Positions 63,975-64,000 of a stretch of DNA of 64,000 nucleotides are shown here, piece by piece. The stretch is from EW11 sp035765635 (GTDB lineage: Bacteria; Verrucomicrobiota; Verrucomicrobiia; Opitutales; Opitutaceae), in NCBI GenBank assembly GCA_035765635.1, contig DASTWZ010000003.1, forward strand, positions 62,001 to 126,000. The letters are read 5' to 3'. Numbering within the stretch: position 1 is the stretch's first letter; each line of letters starts with the position of its first letter. Made by a program: the position numbers and the translations under genes. Under the pieces are notes generated by a model. That model saw only the letters and a list, made by a program, of their open reading frames with translations. It had not been told where the DNA came from and ran no database searches.

Positions 63975-64000
63975 GCCTCGCCAGACCACGCGTCGCGTAC

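Overview
The window is a GC-rich bacterial chromosome segment that looks like a Verrucomicrobiota member of the Opitutaceae type. The clues are two PEP-CTERM proteins, a very large TonB-dependent receptor with the VLSPFTV-type plug start, a GH115 glucuronidase, the bifunctional rhamnulose-1-phosphate aldolase/dehydrogenase, and intergenic spaces filled with palindromic repeats. This placement is inference from gene content, not a database match. Almost no gene has a clear Shine-Dalgarno site, and several probably start at GTG or TTG. I saw no tRNA, rRNA, CRISPR array, transposase, phage or plasmid gene.

Layout. 1-8.8 kb: the end of a NarL-type regulator, then a hemicellulose debranching group (GH115 glucuronidase, secreted esterase, divergent TonB receptor). 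8.9-9.9 kb: a methyltransferase. 9.9-20.8 kb: an L-rhamnose locus, with symporter rhaT and an AraC regulator on the minus strand and rhaEW, rhaB, rhaA, lutA, lutB, lutC on the plus strand. RhaEW is expected to yield lactate, and LutABC, tied to rhaA by a 4-base gap and overlaps, would oxidise it to pyruvate. 20.9-29 kb: nucleoside hydrolase, SDR, ACT protein, PEP-CTERM protein, two RNA methyltransferases, BON protein, DUF1653 and glycerate kinase. 29-36 kb: a divergent membrane pyrophosphatase, a second PEP-CTERM protein, an amidase and proteins of unknown role. 36-40 kb: a phosphorelay cluster (response regulator with Cys-rich tail, hybrid kinase, single receiver). 40-49.3 kb: XRE regulator, YyaL-like protein, deoxyhypusine-synthase-like protein, ABC-F ATPase, methyltransferase, structured RNA, and a receiver/coiled-coil protein. 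49.7-53.6 kb: a four-gene kinase/regulator/ABC operon resembling natKR-natAB. 53.7-58.4 kb: a sugar kinase and a deoC plus split-ALDH16 group. 58.4-64 kb: glutaredoxin, lipoprotein and a general-stress group (host-attachment-like, DUF2383, DUF2934, ECF sigma, Ohr, GlsB, HPF).

The most unusual content is non-coding. At least six families of long palindromic elements fill the gaps, some nested inside one another and some interleaved, often touching start or stop codons. A structured RNA with a strong terminator lies upstream of the methyltransferase at 46.6-47.4 kb.
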